From NCBI GenBank assembly GCA_963836005.1, contig CAWIHS010000001.1, forward strand, positions 434,001 through 498,000: a stretch of DNA of 64,000 nucleotides. The letters are read 5' to 3'. The DNA is from CAWIHS01 sp963836005 (GTDB lineage: Bacteria > Pseudomonadota > Gammaproteobacteria > GRL18). This document shows positions 1-8,645 of this stretch, piece after piece (the first letter of the stretch is position 1; each line of letters begins with the position of its first letter). The position numbers and the translations under genes were made by a program. The notes under the pieces were generated by a model, which was not told where the DNA came from, ran no database searches, and saw nothing but the letters and a program-made list of their open reading frames with translations.

Positions 1-1625
1 GACATCAAGCGAGTAAAAAAGACTTCCAGTCCAGCGTGACTTTCACCATTTGCATGCTTGATGTCATGACTGGCATGCACTTTCGCCAGCATAATATTGC
101 ATAGCCAGGGCGTAAACACAAATGCAATAATGAGTGATGCGAGCATACCCATACTGGCATTGATCGGGATAGGACTCATATAGGGGCCCATCAGGCCGGA
201 GACAAAAGCCATTGGCAACAGCGCTGCAATGACGGTAAAGGTTGCCAGTATCGTCGGCCCCCCTACTTCGTCTACTGCGACAGGGATTAAGTCTACCAGC
301 TTCTGTTTACCCAGCGCCATATGCCGGTGGATATTTTCCACCACCACTATGGCATCATCAACCAGAATACCTATAGAAAAAATAAGTGCAAATAATGACA
401 CTCGGTTGAGCGTAAATCCGTATGCCCAGGATGCAAAAAGCGTCACCAGTAGAGTAACCGCTACTGCCATTCCGACGATCAGGCCTTCACGCCAGCCCAG
501 GGCAACAACAATCAGCAGCACAACAGCAATAGTTTCTATAATCAGTTTATGAATGAGTTTGCTGGATTTATCATTGGCTGTTTTTCCATAATTACGGGTA
601 ATGGTTACTTCGACATCATCTGGTATAAAAGTACCCTTGAGATGTTCAAATCGTTTGATGATATTGGCCGCAATATCTACCGCATTGCTGCCCGGTTTTT
701 TAGCGATCGCAATAGTGACTGCGGGACGGGTATTTTCGAGCACGATACCTGCATGAGTAGCTGACAGACCAGGCGAAATCGTCACATATTGCTCTGGTAT
801 GTCATGTTTGTCCTTTATTTGTGCTACATCTGAAAGAAAAACCGCCTTACCGTTATGAACACCGATCACCAGCTGGCTGATTTCATGCGGCGTGGTCATA
901 AACGTACCGGCCTGCACAAGAATCTCTGTATTTTCTGCAGTTACCTTTAGATTATCACGCGTTTGATTAGCGGCGCGTAAGGCATTGGACAAGTCCTTAA
1001 TTTCAATGTTGTAGGCTGCCAGAGCCTGCGGATCAAGGATCACATGCACCGCACGGTCTGGCGCGCCGATGGTATAGATATCTCGAGTACCCTGCACCCG
1101 CTTAAGTTCAGCCTCAATGGCATGAGCTATCTGACTGAGCTCAAATGCACCTTTTTTTTCATCTCGAGACCAAAGTGTAGCGGTAATGATCGGCACATCA
1201 TCAATTCCCTTGGGCTTGATGATGGGGCGCCCAACGCCCAGGTTCTGAGGCAGCCAGTCTTCATTTGAAAAAATCTTGTTATACAGGCGCACAATAGCAT
1301 CGGTACGATTTTCACCTACTTTATAGCGCACCGTTAAAATCCCCATTCCCGGCATAGAGGTGGAATACACATGCTCGATACCTGAAATTTCTGATAAAAC
1401 CTGTTCTGCCGGTGTAGTAACCTGTTGTTCAATTTCGTTAGCTGTAGCACCGGGATAAGGAATAAAGACATTAGCAAAGGTGACATTAATTTGCGGATCT
1501 TCTTCTCTTGGCGTGACCAAAACTGCAAACAGACCAATTAACACGCCCACCAGGGCTAATAAAGGCGTTATCTGTGATGTTAGAAACGCTTTAGCGATGC
1601 CGCCGGAAATACCAAGTTTACTCAC
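1..1625 (-). CDS. RND-family efflux pump inner-membrane subunit (partial)
   Basis: Proton-driven inner-membrane transporter of the resistance-nodulation-division superfamily, which exports substrates with a periplasmic adaptor and an outer-membrane channel. About 541 N-terminal residues are visible and the rest lies beyond the left edge. A first membrane helix (TPLLALVGVLIGLFAVL) is followed by a porter domain (EEDPQINVTFANVFIPYPGA). The helix-4 proton-relay motif ILVDDAIVVVENIHRH carries the paired aspartates, and GGPTILATFTVIAALLPMAF follows. The start is a GTG at 1625-1623 that overlaps the stop of the upstream adaptor gene by 8 nt, so the two are probably translationally coupled. The long periplasmic segment agrees with the HAE1/CzcA type; substrate cannot be told from the sequence. 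No outer-membrane channel gene is visible. Confidence 0.9.
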   Translation of the reverse strand, partial: MSKLGISGGIAKAFLTSQITPLLALVGVLIGLFAVLVTPREEDPQINVTFANVFIPYPGATANEIEQQVTTPAEQVLSEISGIEHVYSTSMPGMGILTVRYKVGENRTDAIVRLYNKIFSNEDWLPQNLGVGRPIIKPKGIDDVPIITATLWSRDEKKGAFELSQIAHAIEAELKRVQGTRDIYTIGAPDRAVHVILDPQALAAYNIEIKDLSNALRAANQTRDNLKVTAENTEILVQAGTFMTTPHEISQLVIGVHNGKAVFLSDVAQIKDKHDIPEQYVTISPGLSATHAGIVLENTRPAVTIAIAKKPGSNAVDIAANIIKRFEHLKGTFIPDDVEVTITRNYGKTANDKSSKLIHKLIIETIAVVLLIVVALGWREGLIVGMAVAVTLLVTLFASWAYGFTLNRVSLFALIFSIGILVDDAIVVVENIHRHMALGKQKLVDLIPVAVDEVGGPTILATFTVIAALLPMAFVSGLMGPYMSPIPINASMGMLASLIIAFVFTPWLCNIMLAKVHASHDIKHANGESHAGLEVFFTRLM

Positions 1626-2667
1626 TCCGACGCTCCTTGCGCTGTTGGATCAGCAGCGCTGTAGCAGCGAGAGGATCCAGAGCCACCTGTTCACCTTCAT
1701 CAAGACCGGCAAGGACCACAATCATATCACTGCCATTTTTACCTCCACTGCGTATTTGACGAAAGCTTAAACGACCCTCAGCAGTGATAACATAAACTCC
1801 CGTGACCTCGGAACGATAGACTACGGCCTGGGAGGGAACCATTAATTGCTGTTTTTCACCAGTAACCAGTGAAACCTTGACATACATGCCTGGAAATAAC
1901 TGCTTGATACCGACAGGAAGATCAAGACGAACCTTAAAGGTATTGGTCAACGGATCAGCAAATGGAAAGATAGTGATCTTTCTGGCATCAATCATCTGCG
2001 CTGTTTGCGGATTCACTATAGCAGCCTTGTTAAACGCACGAAGCTTATTGATCAGACTTTGCGGTACATCTACGTTCACACGTAAATGCTCTAATGAAAC
2101 CCCGGTCATTAAAGGCGTACCCGGCTGAACAACCTCACCCGGCTCAACCTGACGTTGAATAACAATACCGCTGTAAGGTGCCATCACCTGGGTATAGGAC
2201 AGTTGTTCCTGAACCTGAGTCAGCCCCGCCAGTGCTGAATCCAGTCTTGCGTCAGTAGCCTGAAGTTGTGCTCTTGCATCGTCCAGATTCGATTTGGCCA
2301 CCAGTTTTTTATCATAGATACTTTTTACCCGCTTATATTCCTGCTGGGCCTTCAGATTTAATGCCCTGGCTTCCTGAATGGCGGCTTCAGCTTTTTTTAC
2401 ACTTGCCTGTTGTTCAGCATTTCTCAAAGTAAGGATAACGGTGTCCTTTTCGACATAATCATCCACATCAAACAGGATCTGTTCAATTTCACCACGGGTC
2501 TGGGAAGATACGGTCGTTCTGTTAATCGCCTCAACCACGCCATCAAGATAAAAATATCGTACCGCAGTCTGATTCACAACCGGAGCAGTTTCCAGCGCCT
2601 GGGCTACAGACAGAGTGAATAAAAAAACAAAGCCTGAAAGCCATTTTATATACTTGTTTAAATGCAT
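1618..2667 (-). CDS. RND efflux periplasmic adaptor (HlyD/AcrA-type membrane fusion protein)
   Basis: Periplasmic adaptor linking the RND pump to an outer-membrane channel. The 349-residue product starts with a signal peptide (MHLNKYIKWLSGFVFLFTLS, Ala-rich cleavage near residue 24). A half-lipoyl domain follows (GEIEQILFDVDDYVEKDTVI), then a helical hairpin rich in Lys, Ala and Gln (about residues 75-150), the second lipoyl half (APYSGIVIQRQVEPGEVV) and beta-barrel and membrane-proximal domains. Length and order are usual for the family. There is no lipobox cysteine, so it is probably not lipid-anchored. An AGGA about 10 nt upstream of the ATG can serve as ribosome binding site. It is the first visible gene of the operon; the pump gene overlaps its stop codon. 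Confidence 0.9.
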   Translation of the reverse strand: MHLNKYIKWLSGFVFLFTLSVAQALETAPVVNQTAVRYFYLDGVVEAINRTTVSSQTRGEIEQILFDVDDYVEKDTVILTLRNAEQQASVKKAEAAIQEARALNLKAQQEYKRVKSIYDKKLVAKSNLDDARAQLQATDARLDSALAGLTQVQEQLSYTQVMAPYSGIVIQRQVEPGEVVQPGTPLMTGVSLEHLRVNVDVPQSLINKLRAFNKAAIVNPQTAQMIDARKITIFPFADPLTNTFKVRLDLPVGIKQLFPGMYVKVSLVTGEKQQLMVPSQAVVYRSEVTGVYVITAEGRLSFRQIRSGGKNGSDMIVVLAGLDEGEQVALDPLAATALLIQQRKERRSE

Positions 2668-2779
2668 TCGCTTAAATCCTGCTAGGTAAAATATTAATAT
2701 AGTGAGATAGATTGGCCTGAAAATTTATGTACATTACAGCTATGATACTAGTCAACTTTATACTTTCAGGCAACTTAAG

Positions 2780-3310
2780 CAAGGCGGGTAAAATCAACCG
2801 GCATATCCTGTAATTGTGCGAAAGCCCTGCTGTTCTCATTCAGTTCTTGCCAGGTGCCGCGGTCTATAATACATCCCTTATGCAGAATAATAATTTCGTC
2901 CATGCATTGCAGCTGTCTCAGATTATGGGTGATCAGTAAAATAGCACGATCCTTTTTATCCTTTTAGATATCTTCAACCTAAAATAATCAGTTCAATCGT
3001 AGCGAGAGCGATTAAGGTGCTGAAGATTCAATAATTTACAGGTTATTTTGGACTTATTCGTAGCCACCCTACGGGTGAGTTCAAAATGTTCTGGAAAGTC
3101 TTGAAGATTCAGTGTATTAGACGCTCGCAGTAGGTTTAACTGATTTTTTTAGGTTCAAGTATTTGTTTTGACTGCAGCGGATCGAGGCTCTCTGTGGGTT
3201 CATCCAGGAGCAGTACAGGGCTGTCCTTGAGTAATGCTCTGGCAATCGCCAGACCTCAGGTTTTGCCAAAATAAGGTTATCACGTACCGATGCGTTAAAT
3301 AAAGTTATAA
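2780..3310 (-). pseudogene. Remnant of a CydC-like ABC exporter ATPase domain
   Basis: Three pieces of one ABC ATPase domain can be read on the minus strand. The first (about 3310-3250) gives LFNASVRDNLILAKPE, the segment after the Q-loop. The second (about 3256-3165) gives LAIARALLKDSPVLLLDEPT, the end of the signature helix and Walker B. The third (2960-2780) gives AILLITHNLRQL with the H-loop histidine, then GTWQELNENSRAFAQLQ and a stop. The signature motif and some 35 residues before it are missing, with a frame change. A 180-bp inverted-repeat element splits pieces two and three. Nothing of the Walker A motif or membrane domain is left. CydC of the cytochrome bd assembly exporter CydDC is the best family match by the wording of the motifs; a related exporter is possible. 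Confidence 0.75.
2972..3159. repeat. Family D inverted-repeat element inside the cydC-like remnant
   Basis: A non-coding insertion bounded by near-perfect inverted repeats: AACCTAAAATAATCAGTT at 2976-2993 and the reverse complement of AACCTAAAAAAATCAGTT at 3138-3155 (17 of 18 identical). Pairing extends a few bases outward (CTT.AACC). It carries the decamer TGAAGATTCA twice, near 3019 and 3103. It separates two stretches of the ABC pseudogene that are contiguous in intact relatives, so it is a true insertion. There is no transposase, so it resembles a MITE moved by an enzyme encoded elsewhere. A lone similar end may occur near 8613-8630. Confidence 0.75.
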
Positions 3311-3506
3311 ATAATTGATTATTTGAAACAAATTTAAGCACAGCATTTGTCTGGGTGTGTTTCCTGGTAAAATATCAAAACTTGTAAAGCAACAGGTCAT
3401 ACTATGCCAACGGGATATTCAGACCCGTTAACAGGATCCCAAGGACTTAAAATTGATATTAAAAATTTATCCTTTATACTTTATATAATTTTTATTTAAA
3501 GAAATT

Positions 3507-3816
3507 GTAACTATTCAGCGTATTTTAGATTTATACGTAAGTTCTTGATATCAGGTGTTTGCGTAAGGCAGATAATTGCTCCTGTATAATCTGCATTCCC
3601 TACATGACCGCCATGGATGGTGGAAATGCATGCGAGAGGCAGGAAGCCGGGAACGACCCTGGACGTATTTACGGCGTCTTCTGGAGCAAATTCCTGGTGT
3701 CAAGGACGTTTTCAAAATTACGCTTCTAAGTTACAAAAATATAAGTCTTTGAATTTTATATGTTTGTAACTTTTTGATGGTTAGCCTTCCTACGGCTTGA
3801 TTTGCTGAATAGTTAC
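3507..3816. repeat. Family A inverted-repeat element, copy 1
   Basis: Begins GTAACTATTCAGCGTA at 3507 and ends TTGCTGAATAGTTAC at 3816, the inverted form. The inside holds a segment (about 3590-3650) that is the reverse complement of part of the family C element at 37815-37880 (shared core GGAAATGCATGCGAGAGGCA). It also holds the motif TTTACGGCGTCTTCTG found again in copy 5. The right end lies 45 bp before the start codon at 3862, so this element forms the upstream region of that gene. Confidence 0.75.
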
Positions 3817-3861
3817 AAGAAATTTAGCCTAATCACCGGCTCACACCTCTGGAGTGCCTAG

Positions 3862-6417
3862 ATGTATAAACCTCTATTGTTCCGTTTCATTCCTGCATTA
3901 TTGCTTTTGATTGTCTATATATCTCCTCTGTCTGCACTGGAGATGAAAGACTGGCCTCATGATGTAAAAGTAAAGACTGGTAGCATCACCATTTATCAGC
4001 CGCAAATTGAATCGCTGGAGGGTGACATTCTTAAGGGCAGAGCTGCTATTGCTTACAATGCTTCCGGGAAAAGCGAACCTGTTTTTGGTGCAGCCTGGTT
4101 CAAATCACAGGTAGAAATTGATCGCAGTGAACGGATGGTGCAATATGTTACTCTGGAAGTGACCGAGACACGTTTTCCTGAAGGTCAGGAAGGTGTGGGC
4201 AATCAGTTTGCCGAAGCAGTCAAAGAAGGCATGAAAACCTGGAACCTGACTGGCTCTCTGGATGATCTCACTACATCTCTTGCCGCAGCGACTTCTGAAC
4301 AGGAAGCTGCTCGTGACTTAAAAGTCGATCCACCGGAGGTTATTTACAAGGACAAGCCGGCCATTTTAATTAATGTTGATGGTAAAGCCGTTCTCAAAGA
4401 GATTGAAAATACTCAGTACCAGGCTGTTATTAATACCCCCTACCCGCTTATATTCGACAAGAAGAGTAAACTTTATCATCTTAATGCTGCTAACGGGGTC
4501 TGGTACCAGGCTAAAGACGTCGATGGAGCGTGGAATTATAACCCGAAACCGCCTGCAGAGCTTGCCAGCATGGTAGAGGATAAAGAGAAGCAGGACGGGG
4601 CTGATAAAGAAAATTCTTCCCAAACCATTACTGCCGACAATGCACCTCTGATTGTGGTAGCTCATACCCCAACAGAATTAATCGTATCTGAAGGCAAAGC
4701 CGAATTTAAACCGCTGGTCGAGGATGTACTGGTGATGAGCAACACCGACGGTAATGTGTTTATGGATGTCACCAGTCAGAGATATTACCTGATCATCTCC
4801 GGCCGCTGGTATAAATCAAAATCAATGACCGGTAAATGGGAGTATGTTGAATCTGATAGTTTACCTAAATCATTTGCCAGTATACCTGCTGATTCACAAT
4901 ATGGAGACATAAGAGCTTATATTGCCGGCACTGATGAAGCCCATGAAGCGGTTATGGATGCACAGATACCTCAGACAGCAACAGTACAACGCGGTGAGGT
5001 GGACATCAAAGTCCCCTACGACGGCAAACCGAAATTTGATGAGGTCAAAGGCACTGATCTGGAATATGCGGTGAATACTTCAGAATCTGTGCTCAAGACC
5101 GATTCCAATGCAAAAACAAAGTATTACATGGTCAAGGATGCGGTCTGGTATATTTCAGATTCTCCCGAAGGACCCTGGGTTGTTTCTGATCATACGCCAG
5201 AAGGTATCGACCAAATTCCCCCTTCCTCGCCGGTGTATAATACCAAATATGTGTATGTCTATGATTCAACGCCTGAAGTTGTCTATACCGGATATACACC
5301 GGGTTATGTGGGCAGTTATGTCTACGGTCCCACCATCGTCTATGGAACAGGCTGGTATTACCGACCCTGGATCACCCCCAGTTACTATTACCCCAGACAA
5401 TCCACCTGGGGTTTCAATGTCAGTTATAATCCCTGGACAGGATGGGGATTCGGCCTTAGCTGGAACTACGGCCCGTTTCATTTTGGATTTCAAAGCGGCG
5501 GTTACTGGCATGGGCATAGTCATTATGGAAGGTGGGGACCCGGCGGTTATCGTCCCGGATATGGCAATATCAATAATCGTCATATAAAAGTTGGCGATAT
5601 TAATATCGATAACAGTACCAATATAAATATCAATAAAAATAAATTTAATAACATCAGTAACAATAATCTCTATCGGAATAAAAATCAGATTGCAAATATT
5701 AAAAACACCCATGACACCCGTCCTTTCACAAACAAACAGAGAGAGGATATGAAAGAAAGCCTGTCTCGTTCTGATCTACTCGCAGGCGCAGGGGCAGGTG
5801 CAGCAGCTGGAGGATTGGCTGCTGCTCTCGACTCCGATAAAGTGTCCAAAGATGATCTGAGGCGTAAAGCTGAGACTCGTGACAATAGCAAACAGACTAA
5901 AATAGCTCAGGATGATATCCGCAATAAAGCTGCCACACGCGACAAAAGCAAACAGGCTAATATAACTCAGGATGATATCCGCAATAAAGCATCATCACGT
6001 GATCAAGCCGGGACAAAAAATAATGTTTTTACTGACAAAGATGGTAATATTTATCGTCAAAATGGCGACAAGTGGGAAGCACGTACTAATGATAAATGGA
6101 CCCAGGTAGATCGACCTGGCAAGGATGATCTGTCAAACAAGCCGGTGGTTAAGAGTACACGTCCAGCCAGCAAACCCGAAAGCCGTCCCAGCACCAAACC
6201 AGCGGCCAGGCCCCAAACCAAGCCAGCAGTGCAAACAAAGGCGGCACAGACTAAACCGGCTACCCAGCGACAATCGAGTACAAAAGCAGCCAGCGGCTAT
6301 AATCGTCCAACCAAAGTGGAGCGGGATCAATATTCACGACAGCGCTCTGCTACCCGAAGACAGCAATCTTCAGGTTTTTCAAAACAGCGCTCGGCAAGAT
6401 CAGGCAGGAGAGGTTAA
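3862..6417 (+). CDS. Large exported Trp/Tyr-repeat protein of unknown function
   Basis: No function is recognised. The 851-residue product has a signal peptide (about residues 1-25) and no later membrane helix apart from a short Gly/Ala stretch near residue 640. Four short modules share the pattern WY-x(8)-W or close to it: VWYQAKDVDGAW (about 212), RWYKSKSMTGKW (about 314), VWYISDSPEGPW (about 426) and a degenerate KWEARTNDKW (about 735). A Tyr/Gly/Trp-rich middle follows (GWYYRPW, WGFNVSYNPWTGWGFGLSW, about 500-535), then an Asn/Ile-rich stretch, a Gly/Ala zipper-like segment, three exact 20-residue repeats starting DDLRRKA or DDIRNKA (60-bp period from 5851), and a Lys/Arg/Pro/Ala-rich tail. 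GGAG 8 nt upstream supports this ATG. It is probably a surface or outer-membrane-associated protein. Similar proteins are sometimes labelled carbohydrate-binding, which the sequence does not prove. Confidence 0.8.
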   Translation: MYKPLLFRFIPALLLLIVYISPLSALEMKDWPHDVKVKTGSITIYQPQIESLEGDILKGRAAIAYNASGKSEPVFGAAWFKSQVEIDRSERMVQYVTLEVTETRFPEGQEGVGNQFAEAVKEGMKTWNLTGSLDDLTTSLAAATSEQEAARDLKVDPPEVIYKDKPAILINVDGKAVLKEIENTQYQAVINTPYPLIFDKKSKLYHLNAANGVWYQAKDVDGAWNYNPKPPAELASMVEDKEKQDGADKENSSQTITADNAPLIVVAHTPTELIVSEGKAEFKPLVEDVLVMSNTDGNVFMDVTSQRYYLIISGRWYKSKSMTGKWEYVESDSLPKSFASIPADSQYGDIRAYIAGTDEAHEAVMDAQIPQTATVQRGEVDIKVPYDGKPKFDEVKGTDLEYAVNTSESVLKTDSNAKTKYYMVKDAVWYISDSPEGPWVVSDHTPEGIDQIPPSSPVYNTKYVYVYDSTPEVVYTGYTPGYVGSYVYGPTIVYGTGWYYRPWITPSYYYPRQSTWGFNVSYNPWTGWGFGLSWNYGPFHFGFQSGGYWHGHSHYGRWGPGGYRPGYGNINNRHIKVGDINIDNSTNININKNKFNNISNNNLYRNKNQIANIKNTHDTRPFTNKQREDMKESLSRSDLLAGAGAGAAAGGLAAALDSDKVSKDDLRRKAETRDNSKQTKIAQDDIRNKAATRDKSKQANITQDDIRNKASSRDQAGTKNNVFTDKDGNIYRQNGDKWEARTNDKWTQVDRPGKDDLSNKPVVKSTRPASKPESRPSTKPAARPQTKPAVQTKAAQTKPATQRQSSTKAASGYNRPTKVERDQYSRQRSATRRQQSSGFSKQRSARSGRRG
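5851..6010 (+). repeat. 60-bp in-frame tandem repeat, about 2.7 copies
   Basis: Copies start at 5851, 5911 and 5971, each with GATGAT. They encode DDLRRKAETRDNSKQTKIAQ, DDIRNKAATRDKSKQANITQ and DDIRNKASSRDQ. The period is a multiple of three, so copy-number change would lengthen or shorten the protein without a frameshift. Confidence 0.85.
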
Positions 6418-6644
6418 ACACTGTCCTTGTTAATATCGACCTGAATTAGAGGGTCTGTTGAATCCATAACAGCTTTAGTTCAGAGTCATTGACAATTGTC
6501 ATCAAAAGTAAGCATGCATTGCGTTAAATGGATTGCAAATCAGGCACTGATTTTCTATGCTCTAGGAATTAAAAATTTTTCTAATCTGATAAAGCTATTC
6601 AAAGTTCCAGGATCCCCTGGTAAATTCACTGGACTATATCCACT

Positions 6645-8312
6645 ATGACTGATTTGATTGAATCTCCCGCCTGGGTCGCATTAAAAGAACATTACAAAGA
6701 AATTAAAGATCTGCACATGCGGGATATGTTTGCTGAAGATCCCCATCGGTTTGAAAAGTATTCCGCGTACCTGAATGATATATTACTCGATTATTCCAAA
6801 AACCGGATAAACGAAAAGAGTATGCAATTGCTTATGGATCTGGCCAAACAGGCCAAGATTGAACAATGGCGGGATAAAATGTTTTCCGGGGAAGCGATCA
6901 ATATTACTGAAAATCGTTCAGTATTGCACATCGCCCTGCGTAATCGTTCAAATAAACCCATCAGGGTCAATGGCAAAAATGTGATGACGCCCATCAATGC
7001 TGTATTATCACAGATGCGTAGCTTTTCTGATCAGGTCAGGTCAGGGGAATGGCACGGGTATAACGGTTCACGCATAAAGAGTATCGTTAATATTGGCATC
7101 GGCGGTTCTGATCTGGGCCCGCATGTTATCTGTGAAGCGATGAAACCTTATGCTCAACGGGGATTAAAAGTTTATTTTGTTTCCAATGTTGATGCCACTT
7201 TACTGACTGAAACGTTAAAAGAAGTCGATCCGGAATCGACGCTGTTTATTATTGCTTCCAAAACCTTCACAACCATGGAAACCATGCTTAATGCGTTCAG
7301 CGCCAGAAAATGGTTTCTGGATCTGGTTGGTAACGAAAAAGCCATCGCCAAACATTTTGTGGCAGTTACTACGAATATCGAAGCTGCCGTAAAATTTGGT
7401 ATAGATGCAGACAATACTTTTGCCTTCTGGGATTGGGTTGGAGGCCGATATTCATTATGGTCTGCCATTGGTTTGCCCATTGCCCTTTACCTTGGCATGG
7501 ACCATTATGAAGAGCTGCTGCAGGGTGCTCACGAAATGGACAACCATTTTTTAAGCGCGCCTCTGGAAGACAACATACCTGTGATTATGGCCTTACTGGG
7601 TATCTGGTATAACAATTTCTTTGATGCCCAAAGCCACGGTATCATGCCCTACAGCCAGTATCTGGAAAGATTGCCCGCCTATTTACAACAACTGGACATG
7701 GAAAGCAATGGTAAAACCATCGATCGCGATGGTCACCGGGTTGACTATCTGACGGGCCCCATTATCTGGGGACAGGCCGGAACTAATGGGCAGCATGCTT
7801 TTTTTCAGCTATTACATCAGGGAACCAATTTTGTACCTGCCGATTTTCTAATTCCAGCACTGAGTCAAAACCCATTGGGTAAACATCATCGAGTTCTGGT
7901 GTCTAATTGCCTGGCACAGACCAAGGCTCTGATGCTGGGTAAAAAATATATTGAAGCAGTTGATGAAATGAAAGCAGCCGGTATGGATGATGAAAGTATC
8001 GATGAAGTAATCCAGCATAAAGTGTTTGACGGCAACAAACCGACCAATACTATTATTTTTGAAAGACTGACGCCAAAAACCCTTGGTTCTATCTTAGCCA
8101 TGTATGAACATAAAGTATTTGTACAGGGTATTATCTGGAATATCAATTCCTTTGATCAATGGGGAGTAGAGTATGGCAAGGTGCTGGCCGGGCAGATAGA
8201 AAATGATTTAATAGCACCAGGAGATGTGGAGCATCATGACTCCTCTACCGACGGTTTGATCAATTACCGTAAAAAAATCTATTTTAATGATCTGGATAAT
8301 AGTGACTTGTAA
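6645..8312 (+). CDS. pgi: Glucose-6-phosphate isomerase
   Basis: Cytosolic enzyme that interconverts glucose 6-phosphate and fructose 6-phosphate in glycolysis, gluconeogenesis and the pentose phosphate route. The 555-residue length is close to the E. coli enzyme (549). Visible family motifs are the phosphate-binding NIGIGGSDLGPHVI (about residue 150), signature 1 DWVGGRYSLWSAIGL (about 268-282), and GQAGTNGQHAFFQLLHQGT (about 378-396) with the active-site region. QWGVEYGKVLA near residue 508 holds the conserved C-terminal lysine. It stands alone on the plus strand, convergent with purF. No strong Shine-Dalgarno is seen before this ATG, but the N-terminus aligns with the family. Confidence 0.97.
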   Translation: MTDLIESPAWVALKEHYKEIKDLHMRDMFAEDPHRFEKYSAYLNDILLDYSKNRINEKSMQLLMDLAKQAKIEQWRDKMFSGEAINITENRSVLHIALRNRSNKPIRVNGKNVMTPINAVLSQMRSFSDQVRSGEWHGYNGSRIKSIVNIGIGGSDLGPHVICEAMKPYAQRGLKVYFVSNVDATLLTETLKEVDPESTLFIIASKTFTTMETMLNAFSARKWFLDLVGNEKAIAKHFVAVTTNIEAAVKFGIDADNTFAFWDWVGGRYSLWSAIGLPIALYLGMDHYEELLQGAHEMDNHFLSAPLEDNIPVIMALLGIWYNNFFDAQSHGIMPYSQYLERLPAYLQQLDMESNGKTIDRDGHRVDYLTGPIIWGQAGTNGQHAFFQLLHQGTNFVPADFLIPALSQNPLGKHHRVLVSNCLAQTKALMLGKKYIEAVDEMKAAGMDDESIDEVIQHKVFDGNKPTNTIIFERLTPKTLGSILAMYEHKVFVQGIIWNINSFDQWGVEYGKVLAGQIENDLIAPGDVEHHDSSTDGLINYRKKIYFNDLDNSDL

Positions 8313-8570
8313 AAAAACACTCTAAGGTTGCTCTATTGCTCAATAAAATAAGCCTAGATATTTCCTGTTTTGACTGCAGGCGCCTGATTGAGATCAATAT
8401 GGCGTCTTATGTCAATACTTTACTCTTTAATCCCTGTATTCTGGACAGGTACAGCAATAATAACATAAACAGGCATTCCAAAAATGACAGAGCTGTATTC
8501 TGCAAATGCTGTTAAGAATATGAGCAACAAGAAGACCTGAACAATGTACACTTTCGTTTCACTGACAATC

Positions 8571-8620
8571 CCTTCTACTTGACTGAATTTAATGCTTCTG
8601 CAAAGTAGAAGGATTTTTTT
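8571..8620 (+). terminator. Probable terminator in the pgi/purF convergent gap
   Basis: Inverted repeat CCTTCTACTT (8571-8580) and AAGTAGAAGG (8603-8612), a perfect 10-bp stem with a 22-nt loop, followed by ATTTTTTT. On the plus strand this is a candidate intrinsic terminator about 260 bp after pgi. The loop is longer than usual. The rest of the 333-bp gap (8313-8645) shows nothing recognisable. Confidence 0.5.
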
Positions 8621-8645
8621 AGGTTTAAGCTTCAAAATTCCAGTA

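Noticed and set aside
5266..5712. Open frame of 148 codons on the minus strand
   Set aside because: Antisense to the Tyr/Gly/Asn-rich part of the large exported protein.
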